Source: an uncultured Bacilli bacterium (GTDB lineage: Bacteria; Bacillota_I; Bacilli_A; RF39; UBA660). From it: 10,652 bases of DNA. Shown here one piece after another: positions 1 to 7,478 of this stretch. Both the position numbers and the translations under genes were made by a program. The DNA lies in NCBI GenBank assembly GCA_934095805.1, contig CAKOKV010000018.1:1-10652 (forward strand), read 5' to 3'. Under the pieces are notes generated by a model that was not told where the DNA came from, made no database searches, and saw only the letters and a program-made list of their open reading frames with translations. How positions within the stretch are numbered: the stretch's first letter is position 1; each line of letters starts with the position of its first letter.

Positions 1-1794
1 GGATTTATTTGTTCAATAATATTAATACCAGAAGCATTAGAACTATTAGAGGGAAAAGCTTTATTATACAAAAGTGCTGATCAAACAGACTATTTCAAAT
101 TCAATTTAAATTTTTTAAATATATTTTATAAAGCATTTCCAGGAACAATAAATAATTATGATCTTAAATATGGTATGGTTAATATATATATTTCAATGTT
201 AGTTATAGTTTTAGACATAAAATATTTCTTTAATAAAAAAATTACTAAAAAAGAAAAGAAAGCAACAGCTATATTTATATTATTCTTCTTATTAAGTATT
301 AGTTTTAATTTAATTGATTATGCATGGCAATTATTTCAAAGACCAATATGGTATCCTAATAGATATATTTTTACATTTTCATTTTTATTGATAGTGATAG
401 CTATGAAAGAACTTATAAACATAGAAAATAAGACTAATATAAAAAGAAATATATTATTAATACTTATATACATTTTATTAACAATTTATCCAATGTTAAC
501 AAGTAATGCAAATAACAATATAGTTAAAATAATAGCTTATACACTTGGAATATTATTATTAATACAATATACATTCTTTTTAAATAATAAAAATGCTAAA
601 TATCTTATAATATTATTATTCTTTATAGAAATAATATTTAATACAATCATAACAATAAAATCAATGCCATTTTCTACAACAATAGAATATTATAAATTAA
701 ATAATGATTTAAATGAAAAAGCTGTTAATGAAATCAAAAAATTAGAAAACAAAGATAGTTTTTATAGAATGGAAATAAACTCTAATGATATAAATAATAC
801 TGGACTTATTTATAACTATAATGGTATTAATCATTTTAATTCTATAAGAAATGGTAGAATAATAACTTTCTTTAAAAGATTTAATTATAAAACTAATAGT
901 GATGCAAGTGTAACATTTGATAATTATAATCCATATATAACATCACTACTAGGAATAAAGTATATTAATGGAAGTAATAATGAATTTTATTATAAAAATA
1001 TATATAATACTAATCCATATATCTATTTAAACAATGATTATCTTAGCCTAGGATATATGATTAATTATAATGATATAAAATTCACTAACAGTAGTTATAA
1101 AAACACAGAATTATTAGTAAATTCAATGTTAAATAAAAATGAAAATATATATGAAATTGAAAAAATAAAACTACATAAAATAAATATAATTAATCAAAAT
1201 AATACAAAATATATAAAACCCGAATCAGATACAGAGTCATATATAGAAATATCTAATAAAGCAAAACAAGATATATTTCTTATACCTAATAAAAATATAA
1301 CATATGAATTTGACTACAAAGTTTATATAAATAACAAAGAAATAGAAAATGCTTCATCAAAAAAATTTCCATTATTTATTAAAAAAGACGATAATTATAA
1401 AATAATAATGAAAACAAGTATAACAAAACTTGAATATAATAATACAAATTGGTATAAAATTGATTATGATAAATATATTAACTTTATTAATGAACTTAAA
1501 AAAAATCAATTAAAAATTACTAAATATAACAAAGATAATAATATTGAAGGAAATATAATTGTTAATGAAAGAAAAACATTATTGTTAACGATTCCATATA
1601 ACAAAGGATGGAATATAAAAGTTGATAATAAAAAAGTAGAATATAAATCATGTTATGATACATTTATATGTTTAGATCTACAAGAAGGTAAACATAATAT
1701 TAAATTAAATTATATACCAAGAGGTTTTATAATAGGTTCAATCATTTCATTAGTTACATTAATTATTTCAATAATTTATATAAGAAAAAAATAA
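1..1794 (+). CDS. YfhO family membrane protein, 5' end cut off by the window
   Basis: The frame is open from base 1, so this is the last 597 residues of a larger protein; the internal ATG at 175 is not the start. YfhO proteins are large polytopic membrane proteins with an extracytoplasmic domain. In Bacillus subtilis and Listeria, YfhO acts in adding sugars to lipoteichoic acid. Family support: hydrophobic helices at about residues 60-77, 88-105, 121-138, 150-165, 174-193 and 200-218 of the visible part; the PNRYIFTFSF stretch at about 119-128, matching the conserved P-N-R-F/Y region; a long Asn/Lys-rich outer domain; and a C-terminal module with IPYNKGWNIKVDNKKV, a GKHNIKLNYIPRGF stretch and a final helix, which is characteristic of YfhO. 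Family members usually run to 800-900 residues, so roughly a third is missing upstream. The gene is convergent with the next one, with 3 bases between the stops. The family call is firm; the substrate is unknown. Confidence 0.88.
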   Translation, partial: GFICSIILIPEALELLEGKALLYKSADQTDYFKFNLNFLNIFYKAFPGTINNYDLKYGMVNIYISMLVIVLDIKYFFNKKITKKEKKATAIFILFFLLSISFNLIDYAWQLFQRPIWYPNRYIFTFSFLLIVIAMKELINIENKTNIKRNILLILIYILLTIYPMLTSNANNNIVKIIAYTLGILLLIQYTFFLNNKNAKYLIILLFFIEIIFNTIITIKSMPFSTTIEYYKLNNDLNEKAVNEIKKLENKDSFYRMEINSNDINNTGLIYNYNGINHFNSIRNGRIITFFKRFNYKTNSDASVTFDNYNPYITSLLGIKYINGSNNEFYYKNIYNTNPYIYLNNDYLSLGYMINYNDIKFTNSSYKNTELLVNSMLNKNENIYEIEKIKLHKINIINQNNTKYIKPESDTESYIEISNKAKQDIFLIPNKNITYEFDYKVYINNKEIENASSKKFPLFIKKDDNYKIIMKTSITKLEYNNTNWYKIDYDKYINFINELKKNQLKITKYNKDNNIEGNIIVNERKTLLLTIPYNKGWNIKVDNKKVEYKSCYDTFICLDLQEGKHNIKLNYIPRGFIIGSIISLVTLIISIIYIRKK

Positions 1795-1819
1795 TAGTTA
1801 TTGTTTAACTATTATTTTT
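1787..1819. terminator. Bidirectional intrinsic terminator between convergent genes
   Basis: A 14-bp perfect inverted repeat has arms at 1787-1800 and 1806-1819 and loop TTGTT. The core arms are AATAGTTA and TAACTATT, flanked by A and T runs, so a transcript in either direction ends in a hairpin and a U-rich tail. It covers both stop codons, TAA of the plus gene (1792-1794) and TAA of the minus gene (1800-1798). Confidence 0.85.
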
Positions 1820-4035
1820 ATTTTAGCATCAAATATTTTTCCCATATCTACATCTTGATTTTTACCAGTATCTTTAAATTCAAAACTGAATGTCCATTCA
1901 TAAGTAGTTTTAGCTGGTATAACAACATTTGTAACAATATTTGTTTCTTTATATGGGGTTCTTGCATTAGTAATAATATTAGTTTTATTTCGCATAACAC
2001 TATAATATAAATTGTTAGTTGTAGTAAATGTATTTTTAACATCTATCCATTTCATACTTATTGTTTGAGCAGTGTTGGTAGTATTTGTTAATTTGAATTT
2101 TTTAATTCCTTTCCATCCAGGAATTATACTAGATGCATCATAATCACTTCCAGTAAGAGTAAGTACATACTCATCACCTTCATTTATATTAACATTATCT
2201 TCTTTACCATCACAGTTCGTATCACACTTACCATCACCATTCGTGTCACAATTCTTATCGCAAATTCCATCTCCATCAGTATCACAATTTAAATCACACT
2301 TTCCATCTTTGTTATTATCACAATTTAAATCACATTTACCATCTTTGTTAGTATCACAATTTACATCACATTTGCCATCATTATTTGTATCACAATTTAT
2401 ATCACATTTGCCATCTTTGTTTGTGTCACAATTTAAATCACATTTTCCATCTTTATCAGTATCACAATTTAAATCACATTTTCCATCTTTATCAGTATCA
2501 CAATTTAAATCACACTTTCCATCTTTATTTGTATCACAGTTTATATCGCATTTGCCATCTTTATCAGTATCGCAGTTTAAATCACATTTACCATCTTTAT
2601 CAGTATCACAATTTAAATCACATTTTCCATCTTTATCAGTATCACAATTTAAATCACACTTTCCATCTTTATTTGTGTCACAATTTAAATCGCATTTTCC
2701 ATCTTTATCAGTATCACAATTTAAGTCACATTTTCCATCTTTATCAGTATCACAATTTAAGTCACACTTTCCATCATTATTTGTGTCACAGTTTAAGTCA
2801 CACTTACCATCTTTATCAGTATCACAATTTAAGTCACATTTACTATCATTGTTAGTATCGCAGTTTAAATCACATTTACCATCTTTGTTAGTATCACAAT
2901 TTAAATCGCAGTTTCCATCTCCATCAAGATCAATATTTGTTTCTGGCCAGCCATCCTTATCTGTATCACAATTTAGATCACACTTTCCATCCTTATCATT
3001 ATCTTGATTCATTGGATTCCTATCAGGTTTGTTATCATTATTTGTATCTTCATTAAAATGTGGTTCTCTATCATCATTATAATCAATGTTTATATCTGGT
3101 TTTCCATCTTTATTAGTATCACAGTTTATATCACACTTATAGTCTCCATTTTTATCAATGTTTATATTTGGTTTACCATCATTATCTGTATCACAGTTTA
3201 TATCACATTTTCCATCTTTATCTAGATCACAATTTAAATCACATTTTCCATCTCCATCAAGATCAATATTTATTTCTGGCCATCCGTCTTTATCTGTATC
3301 ACAGTTTATATCACATTTGCCATCTCCATCATTATCTTGATTCATTGGATTTCTATCAGGTTTCTTATCACCATCAGTGTCTTCATTAAAATGTGGCTCC
3401 TTATCTTTATTATAATCTATATTAATATCAGGCCTTCCATCACCATCTGTATCACAATTTATATTACAAACATTATCTTTATCAGTATCAATATTTAAAT
3501 CTGGATCCCCATCTTTATCTAAATCACAGTTTAAATCACATTTTCCATCTCCATCAAGATCAATATTTATATCTGGTTCTCCATCTCCATCTAAATCAAT
3601 ATTAGTATCAGGCCATCCATCATCATTAGTATCACAGTTCAAATTACACTTTCCGTCCCCATTTGTATCTTGATTAATCAAATTACTGTCTGGTTTTCCA
3701 TCTCCATCTGTATCAACATTAAATGTAGGCTTTTTACTACCACCATAATCAACATTAACAAAAGGCTTTTTATTATCTTTTGTACAATTAACTTTACATT
3801 CTTTAGTATCAAAATCTAAATTAATATCAGGTATACCATCACCATCAATATCAATATTAAATGACATACCATTATTTTTCTTAATTAATATTCCACTACT
3901 AAAAACTATAATAATAATAAATAATAGTAATAGTAAAAGAATAAGTAATCTTTTCTTATGACTCTTCTTTTCTTCTTCATTATTATCTATATTATCAACA
4001 TTATTTTGATTTACTAAATTACTATTATCTTCCAT
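1798..4035 (-). CDS. Membrane-anchored, cysteine-rich calcium-loop repeat surface protein (thrombospondin type 3-like)
   Basis: A 745-residue protein. I start it at ATG 4035, which has AGGAG 8 bases upstream. The longer frame from TTG at 4089 begins inside the -35 box and is rejected. Order of parts: an acidic then basic cytoplasmic tail (1-29); one membrane helix (about 30-51) with no clear cleavage site, so a signal anchor; D-x-D-x-D-G-x-x-D loops from about 61 to 607; and a C-terminal domain (about 608-745) without cysteine after residue 608. Residues 84-415 form three 111-residue super-repeats (HFNED-like, PMNQD-like, DGW-P and DLDGDG blocks); residues 380-607 are nineteen 12-residue units, typically CDTDKDGKCDLN. 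Such loops bind calcium in thrombospondin type 3 and dockerin proteins, so a stiff calcium-dependent stalk is likely. The C-terminal part (strands around GIKKFKLTN, ISMKW, YEWTFSFEF) looks like a beta-sandwich, perhaps CalY/TasA-like, but that is weak. Target or partner is unknown. Confidence 0.85.
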   Translation of the reverse strand: MEDNSNLVNQNNVDNIDNNEEEKKSHKKRLLILLLLLLFIIIIVFSSGILIKKNNGMSFNIDIDGDGIPDINLDFDTKECKVNCTKDNKKPFVNVDYGGSKKPTFNVDTDGDGKPDSNLINQDTNGDGKCNLNCDTNDDGWPDTNIDLDGDGEPDINIDLDGDGKCDLNCDLDKDGDPDLNIDTDKDNVCNINCDTDGDGRPDINIDYNKDKEPHFNEDTDGDKKPDRNPMNQDNDGDGKCDINCDTDKDGWPEINIDLDGDGKCDLNCDLDKDGKCDINCDTDNDGKPNINIDKNGDYKCDINCDTNKDGKPDINIDYNDDREPHFNEDTNNDNKPDRNPMNQDNDKDGKCDLNCDTDKDGWPETNIDLDGDGNCDLNCDTNKDGKCDLNCDTNNDSKCDLNCDTDKDGKCDLNCDTNNDGKCDLNCDTDKDGKCDLNCDTDKDGKCDLNCDTNKDGKCDLNCDTDKDGKCDLNCDTDKDGKCDLNCDTDKDGKCDINCDTNKDGKCDLNCDTDKDGKCDLNCDTDKDGKCDLNCDTNKDGKCDINCDTNNDGKCDVNCDTNKDGKCDLNCDNNKDGKCDLNCDTDGDGICDKNCDTNGDGKCDTNCDGKEDNVNINEGDEYVLTLTGSDYDASSIIPGWKGIKKFKLTNTTNTAQTISMKWIDVKNTFTTTNNLYYSVMRNKTNIITNARTPYKETNIVTNVVIPAKTTYEWTFSFEFKDTGKNQDVDMGKIFDAKIKIIVKQ
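2215..2898 (-). repeat. Tandem array of nineteen 36-bp units
   Basis: The array codes residues 380-607 of the surface protein. Each 36-bp unit codes 12 residues, C-D-T-(D/N)-(K/N/G)-D-G-K-C-D-(L/I/V)-N. Several units differ by only a few bases, so recent expansion by slippage or unequal exchange is likely. Gain or loss of a unit keeps the frame and changes only stalk length. Units 7-10 and 11-14 share the residue pattern N-L, D-L, D-L, x-I, which suggests a 144-bp block duplication on top of the single-unit period. Confidence 0.95.
2863..3786 (-). repeat. Three copies of a 333-bp (111-residue) super-repeat
   Basis: Landmark residues recur at exactly 111-residue steps: F105, F216 and F327; the NQD block at 121-123, 232-234 and 343-345; and tryptophans W141, W252 and W363. 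Copies lie at about 3457-3786, 3124-3456 and from 3123 leftwards, where the third merges into the 36-bp array. The first copy is the most diverged and lacks one residue after C84. Copies two and three share long identical blocks such as PHFNED and KPDRNPMNQDN, so they are the younger pair. Confidence 0.85.
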
Positions 4036-4060
4036 AATGATATCTCCTATTATCAATACA

Positions 4061-4089
4061 ATTCTAACATATTTAGTACCATTATTCAA
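4061..4089 (-). promoter_or_regulatory. Promoter of the calcium-loop surface protein gene
   Basis: The -35 box TTGAAT (4089-4084) and -10 box TAGAAT (4066-4061) are 17 bases apart, with a TG extension (4069-4068) before the -10. Transcription should start near 4054, giving a leader of about 18 bases with AGGAG at 4048-4044. An A-rich stretch, GTATAAAAA (4105-4097), lies just upstream and could act as an UP element. The spacer holds GGTACT around 4076-4080. The whole element closely matches the promoter at 7479-7507. Confidence 0.75.
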
Positions 4090-4119
4090 TTATACTTTTT
4101 ATACTAAATAAAGCACTAC

Positions 4120-4761
4120 TCAATATTCTTTTAATTTATACATTACTTTAAATTTAAAAAATATAATATTTAAAACTAGCAATAATAATAACAATATAAA
4201 TAAAAATAATATATTTTTTATACTAAAAAAAATCAAAAATGACAATATTATTGAAATAATAATTACTAATGTATTCTTTTTTACGATATTATTTACTGTT
4301 ATTGTAATTATAGATATTAAAAATAAATATAAATTTATTATTAAAATTATATTTATATTAAAACTATATTTAAAATTAGAAAAAACATCAATAATTAGTA
4401 TTGTTATTAATTTTAATGTCACAATATATAATAAAATAGATATAACTTTTCTTATAAACCATTTTTTATCATTCTCTCTTATTACTATATTTTCTTTTAA
4501 ATTTTCAAGTTCATAATTAAAATAAGATATAGAATAATAAACAATATATGTTATATAATATATATTATATAATACATATATGTCTAATTTTTCATTAATA
4601 AGTGGATATCCAACTAAATTCATATAATATATATTATTACTTATTTTATTATAATTTAAGTAACAATATATTATATTTATAATAGTTAACATTAATAATA
4701 TTATCAACCATGTTTTATCTTTTTTTATTTTATTTTTTATTAAATTAAATTCTATTTTCAT
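4120..4761 (-). CDS. Small six-helix ABC transporter membrane subunit (LanG-like by context)
   Basis: A 213-residue, strongly hydrophobic protein, last gene of the five-gene operon. Its ATG overlaps the previous stop as ATGA, so the two are translationally coupled. Predicted helices lie at about 18-35, 61-80, 104-125, 136-156, 163-180 and 183-202, with a basic N-terminus inside. Size and helix count match the permeases of LanFEG lantibiotic immunity transporters (about 210-250 residues), and it sits beside an ATPase of that type. Primary sequence is too biased to Ile, Asn and Lys for me to name a family directly. It should pair with the 242-residue protein in one transporter. No convincing intrinsic terminator follows the stop, so some readthrough into the surface protein gene is possible. 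Confidence 0.7.
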   Translation of the reverse strand: MKIEFNLIKNKIKKDKTWLIILLMLTIINIIYCYLNYNKISNNIYYMNLVGYPLINEKLDIYVLYNIYYITYIVYYSISYFNYELENLKENIVIRENDKKWFIRKVISILLYIVTLKLITILIIDVFSNFKYSFNINIILIINLYLFLISIITITVNNIVKKNTLVIIISIILSFLIFFSIKNILFLFILLLLLLVLNIIFFKFKVMYKLKEY

Positions 4762-5486
4762 ATTATTTCTCTCTTTTTAACTATAAAATCAAATAATATA
4801 TTTTCAATAATTAATAATATAAATATCATTAAAATAGTAGATATAATATCTATATAGAAACTGCTAAAATTCAAATTATTTAATATATAATTATGTGGTA
4901 TAACTGACATATTATAAAAATGATAAATTATGTTATTGTAATTAGTTAGTGTAAACATAATTAGATTTAAAATTATTAAAAATATATTTATATTTTTGTT
5001 ATTTAAACTATTCAATATAGAAATTATACGAAATATTAATGATAAAATTATTCCATTTTTTACAAAAACAAATATATCATATAACAATATATTTATATTA
5101 TATTTGTTATATATAATTATACTTTTACCATCAATTGAAAATATTAGTGATATTGATACGATTAATAAAGTATATATTAAATAAAAATATAATACATTAA
5201 ATGTTATAATTTTTATATTTTCTTTAAAATTCTTTTTATAATTTTTATTTCTTATTACATAATTATAATTATGAAAATATTGGTCGCTAGTTCTTTTTGA
5301 TACAATATATAATGCAAAAAAAAGGAATAAATTACCAATCATAGATGTTAATGTTTGTAAAAATAATATAAAAAAATTATTATTATCATTTAAAATACTA
5401 ATAAACCCGAATATTACCCCTAATAATATTAAAAGATATACTAGCGGATATTTTTCATTTATAAGAGTGAGTCTATTCTTTATCAT
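4758..5486 (-). CDS. Six-helix ABC transporter membrane subunit (LanE-like by context)
   Basis: A 242-residue hydrophobic protein coded directly after the ABC ATPase and overlapping it by 14 bases (5473-5486). A GGTGATGG stretch lies upstream of its ATG as a possible ribosome binding site. Predicted helices lie at about 14-32, 38-62, 91-117, 131-156, 166-181 and 210-231, with a basic cytoplasmic loop near 75-92. The six-helix layout and length are those of an ABC-2 type permease half. With the 213-residue neighbour it would form the membrane pore driven by the ATPase. It could equally belong to a generic ABC-2 exporter; the immunity role is inferred from the operon. Confidence 0.7.
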   Translation of the reverse strand: MIKNRLTLINEKYPLVYLLILLGVIFGFISILNDNNNFFILFLQTLTSMIGNLFLFFALYIVSKRTSDQYFHNYNYVIRNKNYKKNFKENIKIITFNVLYFYLIYTLLIVSISLIFSIDGKSIIIYNKYNINILLYDIFVFVKNGIILSLIFRIISILNSLNNKNINIFLIILNLIMFTLTNYNNIIYHFYNMSVIPHNYILNNLNFSSFYIDIISTILMIFILLIIENILFDFIVKKREII

Positions 5487-6111
5487 TTTTTATTATTCCA
5501 TCACCTATATTATAAACTATATCAGCTAACTCATTCAAATCTTCTTTTATATGTGTACTAAATATTATTAATTTATCTTCCTTTTTTAATTCTTTTAAAT
5601 AATTAATTATTTTTTTAACAGTCTTATCTTCTATACCATTAAAAGGTTCATCTAAAATTAATATTTTTGGATTTTCCATTATTGCTTGTGCAATAGATAG
5701 TTTTTGTTTCATACCTATTGAATACTTACTATATTTTTTATCTTTTTCATCTAATAAATTTACTATTTCTAATGATTCTAATATTTCTCTATCGGATATT
5801 TTATTTTGAATCTCAGCCAATATTTTCAAATTTTCATATCCTGTTAAGTCCGGAAAGAATGTTGGTTTTTCGATTACAGCTCTTAAACTATCAGGGTACT
5901 CATTTTTTAAATTTAAATTTACATTATCATATAATATTTCACCAGTAGTTGGTATATAAAATCCACATATCATTTTCATAAGTACACTTTTTCCACTACC
6001 ATTACGGCCATATAACCCATATATATTTCCACTATTAAAAATAATATTTGTATTTTTAATTACAACTGTTTTATCAAATTTTTTACTAACATTTTTAAAC
6101 TCTATTTTCAT
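5473..6111 (-). CDS. ABC transporter ATPase, BcrA/LanF-like
   Basis: A 212-residue protein starting at ATG 6111, preceded by AGGAG. A longer frame from 6135 adds eight residues but overlaps the upstream gene and lacks the typical MKIEFKNVSK beginning. All ABC motifs are present: Walker A GRNGSGKS (35-42), signature SIGMKQ (131-136) in the variant form seen in BcrA/LanF proteins, Walker B with catalytic glutamate LILDEP (151-156), D-loop region GIED (159-162) and H-loop H187 in FSTH. The Q-loop position carries glutamate (IEKPTFFPDLTGYENL, E81) rather than glutamine. This E-loop is known from lantibiotic immunity ATPases and fits a role in removing a membrane-acting peptide. It should power the two small permeases coded after it. 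The ATPase assignment is certain; the substrate is inferred. Confidence 0.95.
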   Translation of the reverse strand: MKIEFKNVSKKFDKTVVIKNTNIIFNSGNIYGLYGRNGSGKSVLMKMICGFYIPTTGEILYDNVNLNLKNEYPDSLRAVIEKPTFFPDLTGYENLKILAEIQNKISDREILESLEIVNLLDEKDKKYSKYSIGMKQKLSIAQAIMENPKILILDEPFNGIEDKTVKKIINYLKELKKEDKLIIFSTHIKEDLNELADIVYNIGDGIIKNDKE

Positions 6112-6118
6112 GACTCTC

Positions 6119-7015
6119 CTAATTGTTTTTTTCACAATCTAATATTAATTTTTCTTTATTTCTATATTCAAAATATAAAATTATTGATGAAATAATTAAG
6201 ACTACTATTAATGGTAGATATAATAACATATAACCCTTTCCTAAATTTAAATTAAAAACATTAATTATATTTATATATAATTCCATTGAATTCATTTTAA
6301 AAAGATTATCAAATAATATAACTCCAATTAAAAATTCTAATATGAATTCTATTCCTATAAATAATAAATATGATAAGATAGTTGCTATATAAAAATCATG
6401 CTTCTTCCTTGCTACTATTAATGCTATATTTGTATATATAATACTTATAATAATCAATCTAATTATAATTGTAACAAAATATAAATATGGATTTATTATA
6501 TTATCAATCATAATACCATCTTTAAAATAAACATTAGTAGTAAATCCATTACAATAAATTAATATAATAATTTGTATAATTAATACTGATAATGGTAAAA
6601 TCATTGATTTTATATATGAATTTCTTATAATTTTATTTTTAAATTTACTATAATTTTCTCTTGTTAATTCATACAATAACTGTTTATTTTTAAATATTTT
6701 ACATATTTCATATAATACAGGTAATGATATAAATAAAAATAATATATATGTTATTTTAGAATAATCTCTCATTATTTCATTTGTCATATAAAAATAATCT
6801 GACTGCATTTTTTCATTTGATAATTCTATTATATCTTCGCAATTGATTATTTGTTCTTCTATATTACTGTTTTTACATTCTTGAATATTTCTAATAACTA
6901 TTTTTTCATAATTATTATACCAATTTATATATTTGAATGTGCTATATAATCCAATACTTAATAATATTAAAAACAATATTATTGACATCAAATTATTTTT
7001 GATAAATTGCTTCAT
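6119..7015 (-). CDS. Polytopic membrane protein, probably ABC-2 type permease
   Basis: A 298-residue protein, second gene of the operon, with AGAGG six bases before its ATG and a 28-base gap after the secreted protein gene. Predicted helices lie at about 10-28, 88-107, 137-155, 177-202, 209-235 and 262-282. Helices 1 and 2 are separated by a soluble loop of about 60 residues containing C47 and C59, likely outside the cell and able to form a disulfide. A first helix, a large outer loop and five more helices is a common ABC-2 permease plan. It is larger than the two permeases after the ATPase, so it may be a third subunit or may act with the secreted protein, for example as receptor, immunity factor or maturation partner. 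I cannot name the family. Confidence 0.65.
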   Translation of the reverse strand: MKQFIKNNLMSIILFLILLSIGLYSTFKYINWYNNYEKIVIRNIQECKNSNIEEQIINCEDIIELSNEKMQSDYFYMTNEIMRDYSKITYILFLFISLPVLYEICKIFKNKQLLYELTRENYSKFKNKIIRNSYIKSMILPLSVLIIQIIILIYCNGFTTNVYFKDGIMIDNIINPYLYFVTIIIRLIIISIIYTNIALIVARKKHDFYIATILSYLLFIGIEFILEFLIGVILFDNLFKMNSMELYINIINVFNLNLGKGYMLLYLPLIVVLIISSIILYFEYRNKEKLILDCEKNN

Positions 7016-7043
7016 ATTTACCTCTAAAAGTTATTTATATATT

Positions 7044-7445
7044 TTAATCCAAGTGCCAAGTTGCAACATGATAAGTTTTTAATAAAGTAAAATCTGCACG
7101 CTCAATTTTTAACTTATATTTTCCAGGCGATTTATGTGTTGTTCTTGCTATTGGTGTTTTTTGTCCCATTTTTGTTAATGTTGCTGCACTCCAATCATTA
7201 CTAGAATTCCAAATTCTTGCAGAAATAGTACAATTTGTACAAGGATTAGTTAAATCAGTTATTGAACTTGAGTGCTCGTACTCTTGTGTAGCCCAAGTCT
7301 CTTTTTCCCATTCTTTTGTAACATATGGTTCTTGTTTGTTTAATGTAACTGAAACTAATATAGGTTTAACACTTGCAAAAGATAATACACTATCCGTAAT
7401 TATTGCTATTAGTAATACAGCAAAAGTAATCTTTAGATAGTTCAC
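7044..7445 (-). CDS. Small secreted protein of unknown family, first gene of the ABC operon
   Basis: A 133-residue protein. The start codon is GTG (7445-7443), supported by GAGG seven bases upstream; there is no suitable ATG. A Sec signal peptide covers about 1-24, with cleavage likely after A24 (S-F-A). The mature part of about 109 residues carries one CTNC motif (C69, C72), five tryptophans (46, 51, 79, 85, 130), a basic middle, and a beta-rich C-terminal half (ISARIWN, GKYKLKIERADF, KTYHVATWHLD). There is no lipobox, LPXTG motif or double-glycine leader, so it should be released or loosely held outside. It opens an operon with a LanFEG-like transporter and shares its promoter design with the surface protein gene. 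A bacteriocin-like or signalling protein is the leading idea. It does not match lactococcin 972 or any family I recognise. Confidence 0.75.
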   Translation of the reverse strand: MNYLKITFAVLLIAIITDSVLSFASVKPILVSVTLNKQEPYVTKEWEKETWATQEYEHSSSITDLTNPCTNCTISARIWNSSNDWSAATLTKMGQKTPIARTTHKSPGKYKLKIERADFTLLKTYHVATWHLD

Positions 7446-7478
7446 AAATTAACCTCACTTATATCTTACTTTTTCTAT

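Noticed and set aside
2215..2898. CRISPR array or replication iterons, because of the 36-bp period
   Set aside because: There are no spacers: the whole 36-bp period is repeated, differences fall mostly where codons vary, and the array lies in frame inside a long gene with its own promoter.
2243..3007. A long plus-strand reading frame coding repeated SQFKSHFPSL units
   Set aside because: It is the antisense shadow of the 36-bp array. The repeat lacks stops in more than one frame, and there is no promoter or ribosome binding site for it. The same applies to 2385-2855, 3004-3225, 3158-3340 and 3168-3389.
4036..4089. N-terminal extension of the repeat protein from TTG 4089
   Set aside because: That TTG is the first triplet of the -35 box, and ATG 4035 has a good AGGAG before it.
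4996..5184. Short plus-strand frames at 1801-2010, 4996-5184 and 5718-5948, and minus-strand 1848-2042
   Set aside because: They lie inside well-supported genes in another frame, have no ribosome binding site I can see, and show no recognisable domain.
4120..5486. Mycoplasma code (TGA as tryptophan), since two genes end in TGA
   Set aside because: Tryptophans across conserved proteins are all TGG and no conserved protein is interrupted by TGA, which would not be expected in so AT-rich a genome using that code.
6112..6135. N-terminal extension of the ABC ATPase by eight residues
   Set aside because: AGGAG precedes ATG 6111, the family begins at MKIEFKNVSK, and the longer form would overlap the previous gene by 17 bases.
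7044..7445. Lactococcin 972 family bacteriocin
   Set aside because: Signal peptide and transporter context fit, but the mature sequence is longer and I do not see the family's conserved pattern; the transporter also lacks the large MacB-like permease.
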